From positions 7,413,773 to 7,477,772 of the forward strand of contig CM039141.1 of assembly GCA_022036555.1 (NCBI GenBank): a stretch of DNA of 64,000 bases, written 5' to 3'. Position 1 is the stretch's first letter. Every line of letters starts with the position of its first letter. The position numbers and the translations under genes are program-made. This stretch comes from Microstegium vimineum. Taxonomy: Eukaryota; Streptophyta; Magnoliopsida; Poales; Poaceae. Under the pieces are notes generated by a model that saw nothing but the letters and a program-made list of their open reading frames with translations, had not been told where the DNA came from and did not search any database. Shown here piece by piece: positions 21,647-34,083 of this stretch.

Positions 21647-23537
21647 TGCGAACACATGGTGGATAAGTACCCATCTATGTTCAGTTTTATGATGAGTGAT
21701 TGCCCAACACTTGAGCGTTTCAGTTTGAGTGACTTACTACTAATCTTTGCGAAAGCAAATGTGTGTCTATCTATTGGCTTGTGGTGTGCAGGTACTATGT
21801 CTAGTGACAGTAGTCAATGGCGTGGAGAAGGTCGAGTAGAGGTTTGCCGTGCCGATGGACTGAGAGCGGTGAAGGGCGGAAGCGGGGCTCGAACTGAGGG
21901 ACCATGGGCGCCGGCGGACTAGCTGTGGTGGCTAGTACTTGGCATCAGCGAGTGCGAGAAGACATGGAGGTAGACCGAGTCGACCAAGTCAAGACGGTGG
22001 ACGCGCGAGTCGAGCGGAGGCTCAGGGGACTTGGAGTCCGACCGGGCGAAGACAAGGTGGATCGCGTCGAGTGGTTTGGTGGTTTGGGCCTCAAAACCAT
22101 CCGCGTCGGTTTTCGAGTTTGGGCCGTAAAACTCGGGGTTCGGTAGTTGAGCCCAAAGCTACCGGTGGCAGGTTTTCTGGGTTTGGGCCTCAAAACCTAG
22201 GCGGAGCTTCCGAGGAAGCGGGGATGACACGTGGCGGAATCCTGGAGGTTGCGTCGAGGCGACGGCAACTCCTGGCAGGAAGCGGGGTCGTCCATTCAAA
22301 TCGAGGGAGATATTTACCGGAGCTTGGACTGCAATGCTTAGGCTAGGTAGTTCACTGATTGTATCTAGGGGGGTCTTTGGGAAATAGCCAAAGCCTCTGA
22401 TAAATAGAGGTTGAAGGGGTATCCTCATCCTATCTCTTGAACCCTAATCATTGGCCCCAACTTTCTCTCTCTCTACCCTCTCTCTAGTTCATGAGATCCC
22501 TAGGTTGATTTCACCAACCTCTGTAAGAACTTGAGTTTGTTGCGAGGAATCGGAGGTCGTAACCTCCGTAAGCCATGGTGGCTTCTCTTTCTTGATCGTG
22601 TCCCGTTTTGCTTGTGTTCTTCGCATTTTGCTTTTGCTCCCTCTTTTTCCCGAGATGATTTCTCTTTGTGGGGAGTAGCTCTTGCAAATCCGTTTGAACC
22701 AAGTTGTTCGTATTCGTGAGGAGCATCTTTGCACCGAAGGAATTTTCCTCAAACCTCACGAGTGCGTAGATCGGGCGATTTCTTTGCAGCGTTCTTCGTT
22801 TTGCTCTCTTCTCCCCCAAATCCGGGTGTTCCCGTTTATCCTCTCCAAATTGAGCGATGATTTCCTCGGGATAGCTCCCCAACTGTACAAGGAGCATGCC
22901 TACAAAGTTTGGTTGCAGTTGAAGTTCATTTGGTTGAGTTTTGGGAAGATTTGGCGGAGTGAAATCGTTTTTTCGCCGGTTTTCTGCGCTCTGTTCGTGA
23001 GCGCCGAACCATACCACCGGACCATAGCACCAGACCATAGCGAGTGGTCCTGTGGTCAGGCCGAAAATCTGCAGGGAAGCACTTAAAATCAGACCATACC
23101 ACCGGACCACTCTGCATGGTCCTTTGGTCACTGACTGAAGTAGTCCTGTGCTCGTTTCTCTTTCGTCCGAACTCCGAATCAAGTTCCGTTTGTTGCGTTG
23201 GATTCGTATTCACGTAAGGAACATAATTAGTTACTTTTGAGATCAGTTCTCATAAGTATTTTGGGTGTGCTCTTCCCTCTTCTCTCTAGGGGTTGAGAGT
23301 ACCGCTCTCGGTGTATCGGTTTCGAGTTCGTGACTTCGATCGTTCTCCATCTTCTCCAACCGCTCCGCTGCACCTTTAGGGGTCTTTCTAAGGTGTCCAC
23401 CTACTTGTTAGGTCGTGTGCGAATCGGTTCTTCCAAGGTCAAGTTTTGGGTGTAATTTTAGGACAAGGGCCAAGTGTTTGAGTTGATTTTTATTTAGCTC
23501 TCATTCACCCCCTCTAATCGCCGTTCTCAGTCCTTCA
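21647..23537 (+). mobile_element. Solo LTR (1891 bp), 5-bp TSD GGATC
   Basis: The segment begins TGCGAACACATGG and ends CTCAGTCCTTCA, giving the TG...CA termini of an LTR. It is flanked by GGATC at 21642-21646 and 23538-23542. A GATAAATAG motif at about 22398 followed by a CT-rich stretch (22462-22495) fits the LTR promoter and transcript start. The interior has no long meaningful ORF; frames there are compositional. No primer-binding site follows the right end, so it is a solo LTR, possibly Copia type. Inverted copies of GGTTTTGAGGCCCAAA-like blocks lie at 22080-22195. Confidence 0.75.
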
Positions 23538-23690
23538 GGATCAATTCAAAAAGGACATGCGAATTGATCCTATAGTCTATAGCCTTTTATTTTGTTTTTG
23601 CAAAGGTTTCACTAGTAGTGCGTAGTATCTCACATAGACCTGGCCTAGCAAGATTTAGTTAGATCCTCTTCGAATTGACACACTAGCTGC

Positions 23691-24150
23691 TACTCCTTCG
23701 GCCAGAAAAAATGCAATTCTAGTTTTTGATCCATTATAAATAAAAAATAAAAATATTTATGATATTAAATAAATACTATATATTAGACTAATTATAAATT
23801 ACATTTTTTTATAATAAATTAATTTTTCAAATCTAATACTCCCTCCATCCCAAATTATAAGTCATTCTAAAAATCTTGGAGAGTCAAAACATCTCAAATT
23901 TGACTAAGAATTATAAACAAAATTATAAAGATTTATAACATCAAATAGGTATACTATGAAAATATAATTGATAACGAATCTAATGGTACTTATTTGACAT
24001 CATAAATATTATTATATTGTTATATAAGTTTGATTAAACTTGAGAAATTTTGATTCTCCAAGATTCTTGGAATGACTTAAAATTTGGAACTGAGGGAGTA
24101 GTATTTACTGAAAAACTAATCAAACGTGAACTACTTTTCCAGACGGGGTA
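23691..24150. mobile_element. Outer Stowaway-like MITE, split by a second MITE
   Basis: The ends TACTCCTTCGGCCAGAAAA and (complement) TACCCCGTCTGGAAAA are similar and bounded by TA. A different MITE occupies 23837-24100, so the outer element was about 196 bp before the insertion. Confidence 0.55.
23837..24100. mobile_element. Stowaway MITE (264 bp) nested in another MITE
   Basis: The TIRs are TACTCCCTCCATCCCAAATTATAAGTCATT on the left and the complement of AATGACTTAAAATTTGGAACTGAGGGAGTA on the right, with TA ends. Related copies are at 41430-41565 (degenerate) and 63815-64000 (cut by the window end). Confidence 0.9.
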
Positions 24151-25087
24151 CTTCGTTCAAAAACACTGGTACTACTTGTTAGCTTGAAATTAAAGCGGCC
24201 GGAGGAAAAGATGCGCCGCACCGAAAATGGTCCTACTTGTACTTTGTACTATACATCATCAAAGTTGATGCAGTCTTGGTGTCGTCATTCCACCAAAATA
24301 CGGCATGGTGATTGGCCAGTGCAACCCTCAATGCCATGAATTTAGTTGCAAAATGGCAAAGAACGGCATGAGTGGAATCAATGGATACCTGCTGCTGCGG
24401 CGGCGCCTAGCATTGACATTGAAGAAGGCCCTGCCTGGGCCATGATCATGACACTGGCACTGGCAGCGGCAGACTTGCTTGTCTCTCGCGGTGAGCAGTG
24501 ACTGATGAAGCAGGCCGAGGCCGCCTTGCATTGATCACGAGTAGGAGGGGAGTTGATAGATCCTGGCTCTGCTCCTGCCTCCTCTTGCTGGTTGCTGCTG
24601 CAGGGTCGTCGCAGGCTCGCAGCTGCTGCTGATGAGAGGACGAGAAGAGACTCGCCGTCCTCCTCGATCTATCTCCCTCTTCCTCCGCGGCCGGCAGGCG
24701 TAGGCGGCGGGTGCGCCCCATGCCATGCCATGCCATACGGCAGCTAAGCGCAAAAGGCCAGGCGCTAGAGAACAAAGTCTGCAGCCATGACCATGAATCG
24801 GCGCCGCATCAGCCGGCGCCATCAATGCATGCAATTGGCGCCCCCGGCCGGAGCCGGACGTACGATCGAGGCGCCAAGCCCAACGACAGGGCACTAGACT
24901 GAAGCTTGAACTGAGGTAGGCGCCCCGTCGCACCCAGAGTATCATGCATGCCTCTCGGTTGGGTTACTGCCTCTCAGTATACTAGCAAATACGGAGTATT
25001 AGTATTTTTAATATAAAAAATCATACTACAATTCTTCAAAAAAAAATGACACCTGTAAATTTAACTCGATCACCTTAGAGTCAATGA
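24151..25087. other. Intergenic region, unassigned
   Basis: It contains a CCATGCCATGCCATGCCAT short tandem repeat near 24717 and GC-rich open frames with no recognisable protein. I support no gene here. Confidence 0.3.
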
Positions 25088-25374
25088 AGCTCTATTAAGT
25101 TTTTTTTCCTCGAATACGCACAAGATTTGAGCATCATTGTATTAAGGTAGGATAAAGTTTTTTACAATGCGCTTTTGGCATCGAACGGGGGTTTACAAAT
25201 ATCCACGCTCACCACACCCTCCTCTTTCACTCTTAAGCGGCTACTCACGTAACAGACTACTTAACTTGCAGGCCCCGGCCTCGATCCAAATATCGGTGGT
25301 GTGCCTGGCGGTGCTCATCCACGCCCTCGGCGGCGCCTACCCGCCGTCTTCGGGTTGGCCTCGTGGTGGAAGAG

Positions 25375-28300
25375 TGTAACACCCCAGGTGGTAATCACTT
25401 AATTAAAAACTGATTATGTCATCATATGCATTAAGCATCATTTATTTGTTTGAAAACCTGGATATGCATTGAACTAAAATGAGTTTACTTGCTTATGTTT
25501 GATCAATTGTTTGAATGCAGGTCATCTTTTCAAATTCTCAAATCTAAATTGGAATCCAAACCCTAATTTTCCCAAAGGGGGTGGATTAAGCTCTAAACAT
25601 GATTTTCAAAATCTATAAAGAATTAGCTTTTTGTTGTTTTAGCAAAGTTGTAGATCATGAAATTTTGAGCATCTTTCGTGTTCAAAGTTTTTCATGAAAA
25701 CCCTTGGAAGCTTGAGCATTTTGCAAAATAGCCACAGGGTCAGTTCAGTCTTTTCATCAAGCAGTCGCATGGCGGGGTTGAGCTCGACGCCGACACCTGG
25801 CCGGACACCTGTCGACGCCACCGTACGACTCCTGTCCTTGACTCACGTCTTGTCGTGTGCGTGGCGACATCGCGGAACCGTTGTCGTCTTCAAAACGGGA
25901 CACCGTCCACTCTGTCTCCCTTTCCACGCCACGCCATCGCTCTGCTTTGCTCCGCCGAGCGCTCCACCATCATCGACGAGCTCGCCCGAGCTTGTTAGCC
26001 ACTTCCAACCACTCAATCCACTGCCATTGTCTTCGCTTTGACCTTGCGCGTTCTCGGAGTGAGTTAGTTAAAGCCATCGAGCCTGCATTCGTCCAGCGTG
26101 GTTCCGTCTTCCTCAGCTCCGACGAGAGCGTCGTCACTCTGGTCAGTCCTCGACCGGGCTACGCAGGAGCCACTTTGTCTTTTCATCTTGTGTTTCTTGC
26201 TCCTTGTTCATCAATGATCCTTGTCGGCTTATCTGTTTTGCAAATGGTGGACCATAGCTCCGAGAACATCTTCGTTGCCGCTCGGTTCTTCGTCTCCGCC
26301 GGCACGTTCTCCATCGACAGTCGTCTCTGCTTCATCTACGGCCACGCTTGCTAGCGCTTCGTGAACAGGGTGAGCTCCTCGACCTCTCCGCTCTACTCGT
26401 TTGACCTTGAATCGAGCCTTCGAGCTCTGTCCTCGAACGCCGCCACGGTTCATGGTCGACGCGGCGGTATGTTCGTCGTCTGATCGCTGTAGTTGATCTT
26501 TTTCTGATCTGAGTCTTGCGCTAGCTTCGACTAGTCGTCCTGAGTCTGTTTCGAGGGGTAGTTGCCCTCGAGCGCGTGCGTGTTTCCTCCGGCGCACGTC
26601 GCACAGATCCCCACCGACCGCCATGTCCGTCGATGAGGATGTTGCGTTTAGCTCTGAGTTCGTTTCGTGCGCGCTTCGCGTTGTTTGGGGGCCGCTAAGC
26701 ATGCTGGGGTTGTTGGTTGAGTTGATCGAGGTCTGATCGAGGCCTGCTTTCTCCGGCGTATGTGCGGTCGAGCTCGGGTCACCGCCATTGCCGTCGACGA
26801 AGTCTCCTGGGTAGGTTTTAACCTCATTTCTGTTGGGCGTCTTGCTCGTGGTTGTTCCCTGAGTCGTTATCAAGGCCTGTGCTCGACGGCGTACGAGCGG
26901 ACGAATTCTGATCTCCGCCATCACCGTTGATGAGGCGTCTCTGAGGGTTTGTTTTGGTCGTCGCGCACCTCGTTGGGTTCGGCTCGGCGAGCCGAAGCAG
27001 GTTCGAGGGGTAGCTGTTCGGTTTGGTCACCGACGGCGATGCGCCGCCGTGTTTTGTGGTCGTCGGCGCCGCTCGAGCGTCTGCGCCACTGACGGGCGGG
27101 ACCCAGCCGTCAGTGGGTTTTATAAAGGGTTTTCCCTTTTTCCTGTTTTGCACAGTAATAGTTTTTGTTATTTTTGTATGTTTAAATCTGTGCATGTTTA
27201 AATTCTGCAAAAATTTGTGAATGCTCTCTGTGATGTGTAGTTTTTAATAAAAATATAACATGTCTATGTTCAGTATGTTTTTAATTCTGTAAAAATGCCC
27301 AAATTAATTGAAAAATGAGTTTTCCATAATTTTGCATGCTTTGTAGGTTGCTCCAAAAATTCTGAGAATTTTTGTGTAAGCTTTGTACTCTGTTACCTTG
27401 CTGTACAAAAAGTTTGGGAGTTTTTGGATGAGCTTTTATACATGGCTAGTTGTTTAATTAATTTTAAAATGTTTAGAAACCCTAATGATTTTAGATTTTG
27501 AGTGATTTTGGATTATTTGATACAAATGGTCATTGTCCGGTGACAAACACAAGTTGGACATGCTTGATGTAATGTTGTTTGCTCAGTTCTTTTGGATGTA
27601 ATTATTAACTTAGATAATCAAGATAAATAAGGTTTAATTAATTTGCTTGATAACCTAGTGTTGTTTTCCTTCATGAAGGGAAGTGGTACTCAAGGTGTAA
27701 TCTGTTTTAATCTTCTCTTAAGAATATGTTTGTTTGAGTTGAGCATCATGTTTACTATTCAAGCATCATCTAAAACATGTCATTATATCGTGTAGATTGT
27801 TCGTTGGTTGGGTTGGATACCTCCAGTGAAGAGGTTTTCTCTCTTGAGTCTGAGCCCGAGTTCGTTTATCCCTCCAACCAAGGCAAGCCCCGGTGCATTC
27901 AAACATTTCCTTGTATTTAAAATGATTGCTTTAAATATACTTATGTTTATACTATTGCATTACGGTACTTTATTAAATTCCTACTTGATGCATAGCTTTA
28001 TCCTTGTACTATTTGTACCTTTAACCTTGCCACTTGTTTAAAAGATGCAAAGTTTTCACAAAAATGCTTAGTATGCTTAGAACTTTTATAGTAGGTGATT
28101 TCCAGTCACCTACGCATAGCGTATTGCTGCGGCAAATGGTTATGTTTTCTGAGAAGGGGATGTTGTTGTTGGAAGTAATAATCTGAGACCGGGCGGACAC
28201 GGTGTTGGAGAGCCATCAGCGGTGTCTGGTGAGCGGGTTCTTTCCGCCTGTGTCGATTAGGAACCGTCCGTTGATGCATGACTAAGGTTGTGACTTTGGA

Positions 28301-29291
28301 GTACTTATCACATACTCCGGGAAGCTGGACTCTGGCTAATCCAGTCTAAAGGACGGTTAACCCGCACTGGGAGTGGAGAGATGGCGAGAGTAGTGTGTAC
28401 CCTCTAAGTTAGCGAACTGGATGGAGGTGTACTGTGCTCTTGGGTGGCGGAACCCCGTTCTTGGATGGAGGATCCAGGGAAAGGTAGTCATATGCGTGCT
28501 TTAAGCGGTTGTATATGTCGTGTGATAGGGAAGCCCCAGCTGGGATAAACCGGTTCGAATCGTCGTGTTCCTCGAAAATGGAAACATGACCCTGTCTTCT
28601 TCTTCGTAGTAATACACTTAACCTGGATACTTGTTGGATCCCTTCAGGGATGTTTATTACCTTGTTATCGATCATACATCTAGGTCGGTACTTGAGTAAT
28701 CTTATGGATAACATAAATGAATTTCAATCCTTTTTATAAATGTTCATTTATGCAAAATTCTTGATTCTTGCAAGCCACACCTTGAATCCTATGACTTGCA
28801 TACTGTTTTGTCCACCAAATACTTTTCTTTGTCGGATAAGTCTTGTTGAGTACTCCCGTACTCAGGGTTTGTTAACCCCTGTTGCAGATGAGGATCCCAA
28901 CCCGGTTTGTGTGGCTTCTTGCTGCATGACCGTGGTCAGTGTAGATGAAGATGCAGAATAAACTGTCCTTGCTTGACTCTTGGGCAAGAGTACCTCGGTT
29001 GTCTGTTCATACTCTATCAGCAGCTTGATGTATTATTAACGTATGACACTTGAGTTATGTTTCAAAACTTATGGTTTGTAATATGACTTTAAATTTCCGC
29101 TACTTTGATGTAATATAAAAATTTCGTATTACTTCTGTAATGATTGTAATGAGGTGATCCTGTTCGGAAAGAGGTGGATGACCCGCTGCAAAGTGGCGAC
29201 ACCTGACAGACTAATTAAGATTTGGATCATCTGTTGGGATTAAGTTGGTTAATCCTGACAAGTGGGCCCTATCTTAAGAGGTTCTGTCACA
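25375..29291 (+). mobile_element. Solo LTR, 3917 bp, TSD AAGAG (long-LTR Gypsy-like family)
   Basis: It begins TGTAACACCCCAGG and ends AGAGGTTCTGTCACA, with AAGAG at 25370-25374 and 29292-29296. A second copy in opposite orientation, at 57767-61511, shares its whole length. No internal retroviral-type domain or primer-binding site adjoins it, so this is a solo LTR left by LTR-LTR recombination. LTRs this long with TGTAACACCCC starts suggest an Athila/Tat-type Gypsy lineage, which is inference. A GC-rich third (about 25850-27110) carries antisense open frames shared with the other copy. The remainder is AT-rich. Confidence 0.85.
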
Positions 29292-30099
29292 AAGAGCCTC
29301 CGCATTGCCTCCGCGTTCGAAACTCCGTGCGCTCCCTTATACATCTCGTCGTACTCCCGCTTTGCCTCCTCTGTAGGTTGCGTGTCGATGAGGCCGAGCT
29401 TCCGCATGATTAAGAACTCCCCACGCTTCGCCACCGGGATCTTGGCGCGGGGCTGTGCAGCGATCCTCCCGCTTCTCTGCGGTAACTTGATAGGAGGCGT
29501 GTAAAAAATCGGATTCGGCAAGATTGGGGTGGCCGCCTTCTTGAGGACGCGCCGCGTGAACACCTTGAGTCGGTCGCTGAAGGAGCCGGAGCCATTCTTA
29601 GATTGGGGCGTAGGGTCGGCAAGCTGGTTCACCGGGACCGGGAAGCCCGGGGGAGGAGTGCAGCAGGATGCGTCCCCAGCGTGCTCAACGTCAACCGAGG
29701 TTGCGGAGCACACTGTGGTCGAGTCTACGTTCCGTGGGGGGTCCGCATGTTGAGGGACGTCGTCGCCGGCGGGAGAGGCTTGCTGGGGCTGGTTCTCGAG
29801 CGTCGTCGGCGTCAGCATGCCCGTCGGGACCTCAACCACGTCCGGTGGAAGGTCCGCTCCGTGTGTTGCTTTGGTTCGGTGGGCGTAGATAATCAGTGGC
29901 TTAGCCCGCTGAGGCCCCCTCGGCACACCGTCCTGTCTATGTGCCTCCACAGCGGGTGCGCTAGGCATATCGAACGCAGAAGGGGGCTCCTCCATGGCCG
30001 GGTCCTCTCCGGCAGGTGGCACCGCTGGCGGGGCGGCCACCGGCTCCGAGGTCGGCCCACCGGACGTGGTCGGTCGCGTGTGTGTTGGTCAGTGCTCCG
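29292..30099 (-). pseudogene. C-terminal part of a DUF4283/CCHC-type retrotransposon protein
   Basis: The minus-strand frame is open from the TSD edge down to the LTR, with no ATG at its start. It is Pro/Ala-rich with a PPGFPVPVNQL stretch, then the conserved end of this grass protein family: LPQRSGRIAAQP, AKRGEFLIMRKLGLIDTQP and NAEAMRRLF. The solo LTR cut it within RRLF. Joining across the LTR, the frame continues HHEANPKTAG and soon stops. The family belongs to LINE ORF1-like or related retroelement proteins; the exact parent is uncertain. It is 5'-truncated and not functional. Confidence 0.65.
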
Positions 30100-30111
30100 A
30101 GCTCTATTAAG

Positions 30112-32293
30112 TTTGATGACCAGCTTTATTGAAAGAAGCAATGTTTTTCATCATGTAGTATTTGCTGACACTGATTTTTCATATCATAAATAATATTGAG
30201 TTGAGGCTGTTGTTTTAGTAGAAATCTGTTCGTTCAAACTTAGAATAGTTTATCTCAAAACAATTCCAAATGGTGAACAACTTCAAAAAGCTAGAGAAAG
30301 AAGTCTCAACTTGTATTTTCCATTGATAGGGTGGGCACATATCTCTTATCAACTGCTCAATTCATTCCCTGATTTATGCAATCAAATAAAATACTGAGGT
30401 ACGGATTTTAAAACATTGGGACACGAATTTTAAAACACATAGCATTAATCTTAAAACGGAATGAATGCTGGGAGATAGAAGGAGAAGGTCAACTCCATTT
30501 TGGTTTGTAATTTTCAGAGAAGTCTTTTTCTCACCTGCACCCGCCCGTTTCGTCTCGTTGTTTCAGCAGCGTGGCAGTCAAAGTCAAACCGGTTGGCGCG
30601 GTGCCCCAGGCAGGCAGCCATGCCATACGATGCGATGCGCCGGCGGCGGGGCGTCAACCGTGACCGTGAGCTGTCCCGGCCGTCAGTCAAACGGAAAAGA
30701 GGTTCAGCCTTTTGAGGGTTAATTACGGCCGGGATTAGATTAACATTAACCCGCCGCTGCCGTCGTTGTGCTGCGCGCTACTGCTAGTATTACTACCTCG
30801 ACTCACTCGAGGCTGCAGCAGCGAGCGCGCTGCCGTGGTGGAGCACGTACTACTAGTCCGGCCAGCGCGTCCCGTCCCGTCGCCAACGCCTGCACTCCAC
30901 CATGCACTGCCATGCATGCCCAGGCCAGGCAGGCAGGCGTCGTCAGCAGCAGTTGGCTGGTAATTAACCACAGCCTGCCCAGCTGCCAAGTACCACTGTT
31001 ACTACTAGTAGTATCATCATAACTAGTATCGCTTAGCAGTAGTACAGGAGTACGGACTAGTACTTAGGTCGGCCGTACTACGTACTACTCAACGGATCGC
31101 AACGGCAAACAAATTAGGAACTGAACTGCAGCAAATCTGGCCGGCCGGCCACGCACAATTAATTAAGCAAGCAGCACTTTTTTGCTTCGCGTTGCATACA
31201 GCCAGTCGCAGGGAACATCGTTGCACGGAACGACGGCCGGCGCACCGTGTCCTCGGACGTACGTGCGCCAATGCCCGTCCTGTCCTCTTCTTGTTCCTGT
31301 GTCGACCGCTGTTGTTGCCATCGCAATCGACCTGCCTGTCCCATGCTTGAATGAAAGCCACGCTGTTCCAGTTCCAGTACCCTCGCAGCCTGGCTCCAGC
31401 ACCAGTCCTACAACGTACACCTCCCTCCACACTTTTGTCCCGGATACACAACTTTTATTTTATCAAAACCTAAGATGTCGCCAGCCAATGCACCACCAAC
31501 ATTGGCGATGTTATGTAGATCTCCATTCCACACGTGGCGCACTATTAGACGTTGAGATGAGACTTCATAGACAATGACCGTGACGTACATCTTTTATGGA
31601 GCACATATCGGATCTTATATCACCTTACTGTACGTCCCTAGCTAGAGGGGATGGAGATTCCAGTATTGGGGGACGAGAGGAGATCCAACAGAGGTGGCCA
31701 GGATGTATCGAACAGGACGCCCGGGATCAACAAGAATGCAAACGCGATCGATGCAGTGAAATCATTGCGTTACATGTGACAAACTGTGACACATTCCCTG
31801 CACACCAGAAAATCAATCATCCTAGAAAAGGCCTGTCAACCAACAGGGCCCGCCTTTGATTACCCTGCCTGTGCCGGGTGGTGTTGGTGTTGGTCCCGCC
31901 CGCCTCAAATAAAGCACACGGCCCCACTCTTCACCAATTAGGCAATTACTACTCGTACCAGTACATTTAAACCTCCGCTCATTCACTGCCCTACCAACAT
32001 CTGCAAAATCAGTCACCAACCGTACCCGCGCTCAAAATTCACGAGAATTTCAAATATTGTTTTTTACCACGAGTTCGTGACACGAAAGTGGAGAGCAGCA
32101 ATACAACTACAGTAGCTAAGAATATCACCATCATCTGATTACAGTACATGATGAGCTTATAGCCAAGGGGTAAAAGAAAAAAAAAGAAATCTGGTCAAGA
32201 AGAGCTTTGACCGCCTAATAATTCGACAGGACGAGGCTTACTCACTAGATCGAGCTCGCGGTGCACCGGCGGCGGCAGCGCGTGACATGACAA
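30112..32293. other. Intergenic region, unassigned; right part likely HIPP 3' UTR and flank
   Basis: No protein or RNA gene was recognised. Low-copy-looking sequence with GGCCGGCCGG- and TACTACTAGTAGTA-type palindromes runs from 30740 to 31150. The 3' UTR of the minus-strand HIPP gene should occupy the bases just below 32294. Confidence 0.35.
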
Positions 32294-33560
32294 TCACATG
32301 AGGCTGCACGAGTTGGCGTTGTCCTCGTTGAACATGTTGTTGTACGACTCCTGCGGCGGGGACGACCGAATGCCCGGCGGACCGTACAGGAACTCCGCCG
32401 GCACCGGCACCGGAAGCATGGCGGGGTACGGCGGCGGTGGGTATCCATACGTCACCGCCATGTGCGGCGGCGGCATCGGGTGCTGCTGCATGGGCACCGC
32501 GGGCGTGGGCGCGTAGTAGGACACGCTGGAGCTCGGGTGCGCCACGTTGTAGCTCAGCACCGGCTGCGCCACGTAGTACGGGTGGTACGCGCCGCCGTGG
32601 GGGCGCTCGGGCCCCGGCGGCGGCGCCGGCGCTGACCATGGCTGCTGCTGCTGGGGCGCCTTCTTCTCGAGCGGTGCCGCGGCCGAGGTCGGGGCCGGGG
32701 CATCCCCCTCACCGCCGTCCTTGGCGGGCTTGTTCTTCTTATTCTTCTTGCCCTTCTTGCCCCCGCTGGCGGGCTCCTCCTCGCCGGCGTCCTGCTTCGG
32801 GGGCTCAGGGGGGGAGCCCTTCTTCTTCGTGTCCTTGGGCTCATCAGTGCTCACCTCGGCGTCTTTGCCGCCGGCCTCGTGGTCCTTGTTGGGTTTCGCC
32901 GCCGCGGCCTCGCCTTTGTCGGCCTTCTTGTCCTTGGTCGCCGCCGGTTTCTTCTCCGCCTTGCCGCCCTCAGGCGGCAGCTTGGCGTCCATGGCGGCTG
33001 CCTCTGCCAGCAGGGCGCCAGCAGGCGCGGCCTCCTCGGGCTTCTTCTTGGCCTCAGCAGCGACGGGCGGTGGCGCAAGCGCCGCCGGCGAAGGCCACAG
33101 CGCCGCCTGCTTGCCGGCCTTGTGCAGCCGGCGGACGAGCGCGTCGGCTTCCACGTTGCCGGTGACCGTCACCTTGTGCTGCGCCGCGTCCACCGTCACC
33201 TTGTACACACCTGATGTACGTGATGGCGCACCGTACCGCCACAAGCTAGGCGGTCAGGCACGGTGAAATGCATGACCGTACCGGCGCGCGGCGGCATGCA
33301 GGAGACTCAATCAAGAAGAGAAAAGAAACGAAGGAGTTACCTTCGATGCTGTGGAGCACCTTCTTGACCTTCTTCTTGCAGCCCTCGCAGTGGATGGAGA
33401 CCCGCAGCGCGCTGGTCTGCCGGCACCAGCAACAACAGATCGAGAGCGAGGACGACCGACGTCAGTGGATAATGCGATCGACGGACGGCGGATCCAGCGG
33501 AAAGGTGTGGCTCACCGTGTACTGCAGCAGCGGCTCTGCTTCCCCTGACGCCGCCGCCAT
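32294..33560 (-). CDS. HIPP: Heavy-metal-associated isoprenylated plant protein (HIPP)
   Basis: The coding sequence is complement(join(32294..33210, 33341..33416, 33516..33560)), 345 residues, with GT-AG introns of 99 and 130 bp. Exon 1 gives MAAASGEAEPLLQYT. Exon 2 gives the HMA domain start with the metal-binding motif HCEGC (C25, C28) and KKKVKKVLHSIEG. Exon 3 completes the HMA fold (VYKVTVDAAQHKVTVTGN) to about residue 82. A long Lys/Glu/Ala-rich linker (KKGKKNKKNK) and a Pro/Tyr-rich region follow. The protein ends CSLM, a CaaX box for farnesylation. HIPPs bind metals such as Cd, Zn or Cu at membranes or in nuclei and act in metal homeostasis and stress. The start is supported by exon phase and family length. 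Promoter elements were not resolved. Confidence 0.93.
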
Positions 33561-34046
33561 GGCGAGCGAGCAGACTAGAGTAGCCGGAGCTTCAGTTCAG
33601 GGGAGCTCGATCGCTCGTCGCGGGGACGGCCGCCGGAGTTGAAGTGAAGGCCGCGCGCTGTCTGTCTCTGTTGTGGGGGTGGTGGGTGGCAATGGTAGCT
33701 AAAGGAGCGGGAGTGGCTGCTTAGCCAGCTAACCTTTTATAATGGCCAACAAACAAACCAGCGTAGCCACCGTGTACTAGTACACTACGGTAGGATAGGA
33801 GGAAGAGTGACACCGACAGGTGGGGCCGGACGTGGCCTCCTTCGCCGGGCACGGATCTCGTCTCTTCGTCCGGCAACGGCAGCACGGGAAGGGGATGGTG
33901 ACACCAGACCAGACCCACATTTGGGTCACATCATTGGAAGTTGGCTGATGATGATAATGATGCATCATGCATGGTGCCTGTGGCAGCACCGCTAGCTAGC
34001 TCCCTGATTAGCGGTTGTTGCCTTTCCATCAGATGGCTGATACCTG

Positions 34047-34083
<37 letters not shown>

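Larger units (their letters stand above)
25100..30099 (-). mobile_element. Retroposon (minus strand) split by a solo LTR; ORF1-type C-terminus and poly(A) tail only
   Basis: A 12-bp duplication AGCTCTATTAAG flanks the unit at 25088-25099 and 30100-30111. A T-run next to the left copy marks a poly(A) tail on the minus strand. The retroposed sequence comprises 30099-29292 and 25374-25100, about 1.08 kb, interrupted by the LTR at 25375-29291. The tail region (25107-25150) resembles grass LINE 3' ends. The coding part is the C-terminus of an ORF1-type protein followed directly by the tail, with no reverse transcriptase between them. Confidence 0.75.

Noticed and set aside
21923..22346. Overlapping open frames in the solo LTR
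   Set aside because: They are compositional and unlike any protein I know, and they lie wholly within a TSD-bounded LTR.
24535..24945. Possible gene in GC-rich sequence
   Set aside because: Overlapping frames on both strands with no recognisable protein, start context or exon structure.
32437..33165. Long plus-strand open frame over the HIPP gene
   Set aside because: It is an antisense shadow of the GC-rich HIPP exon 3, with Ser/Pro/Arg-rich sequence and no domain.
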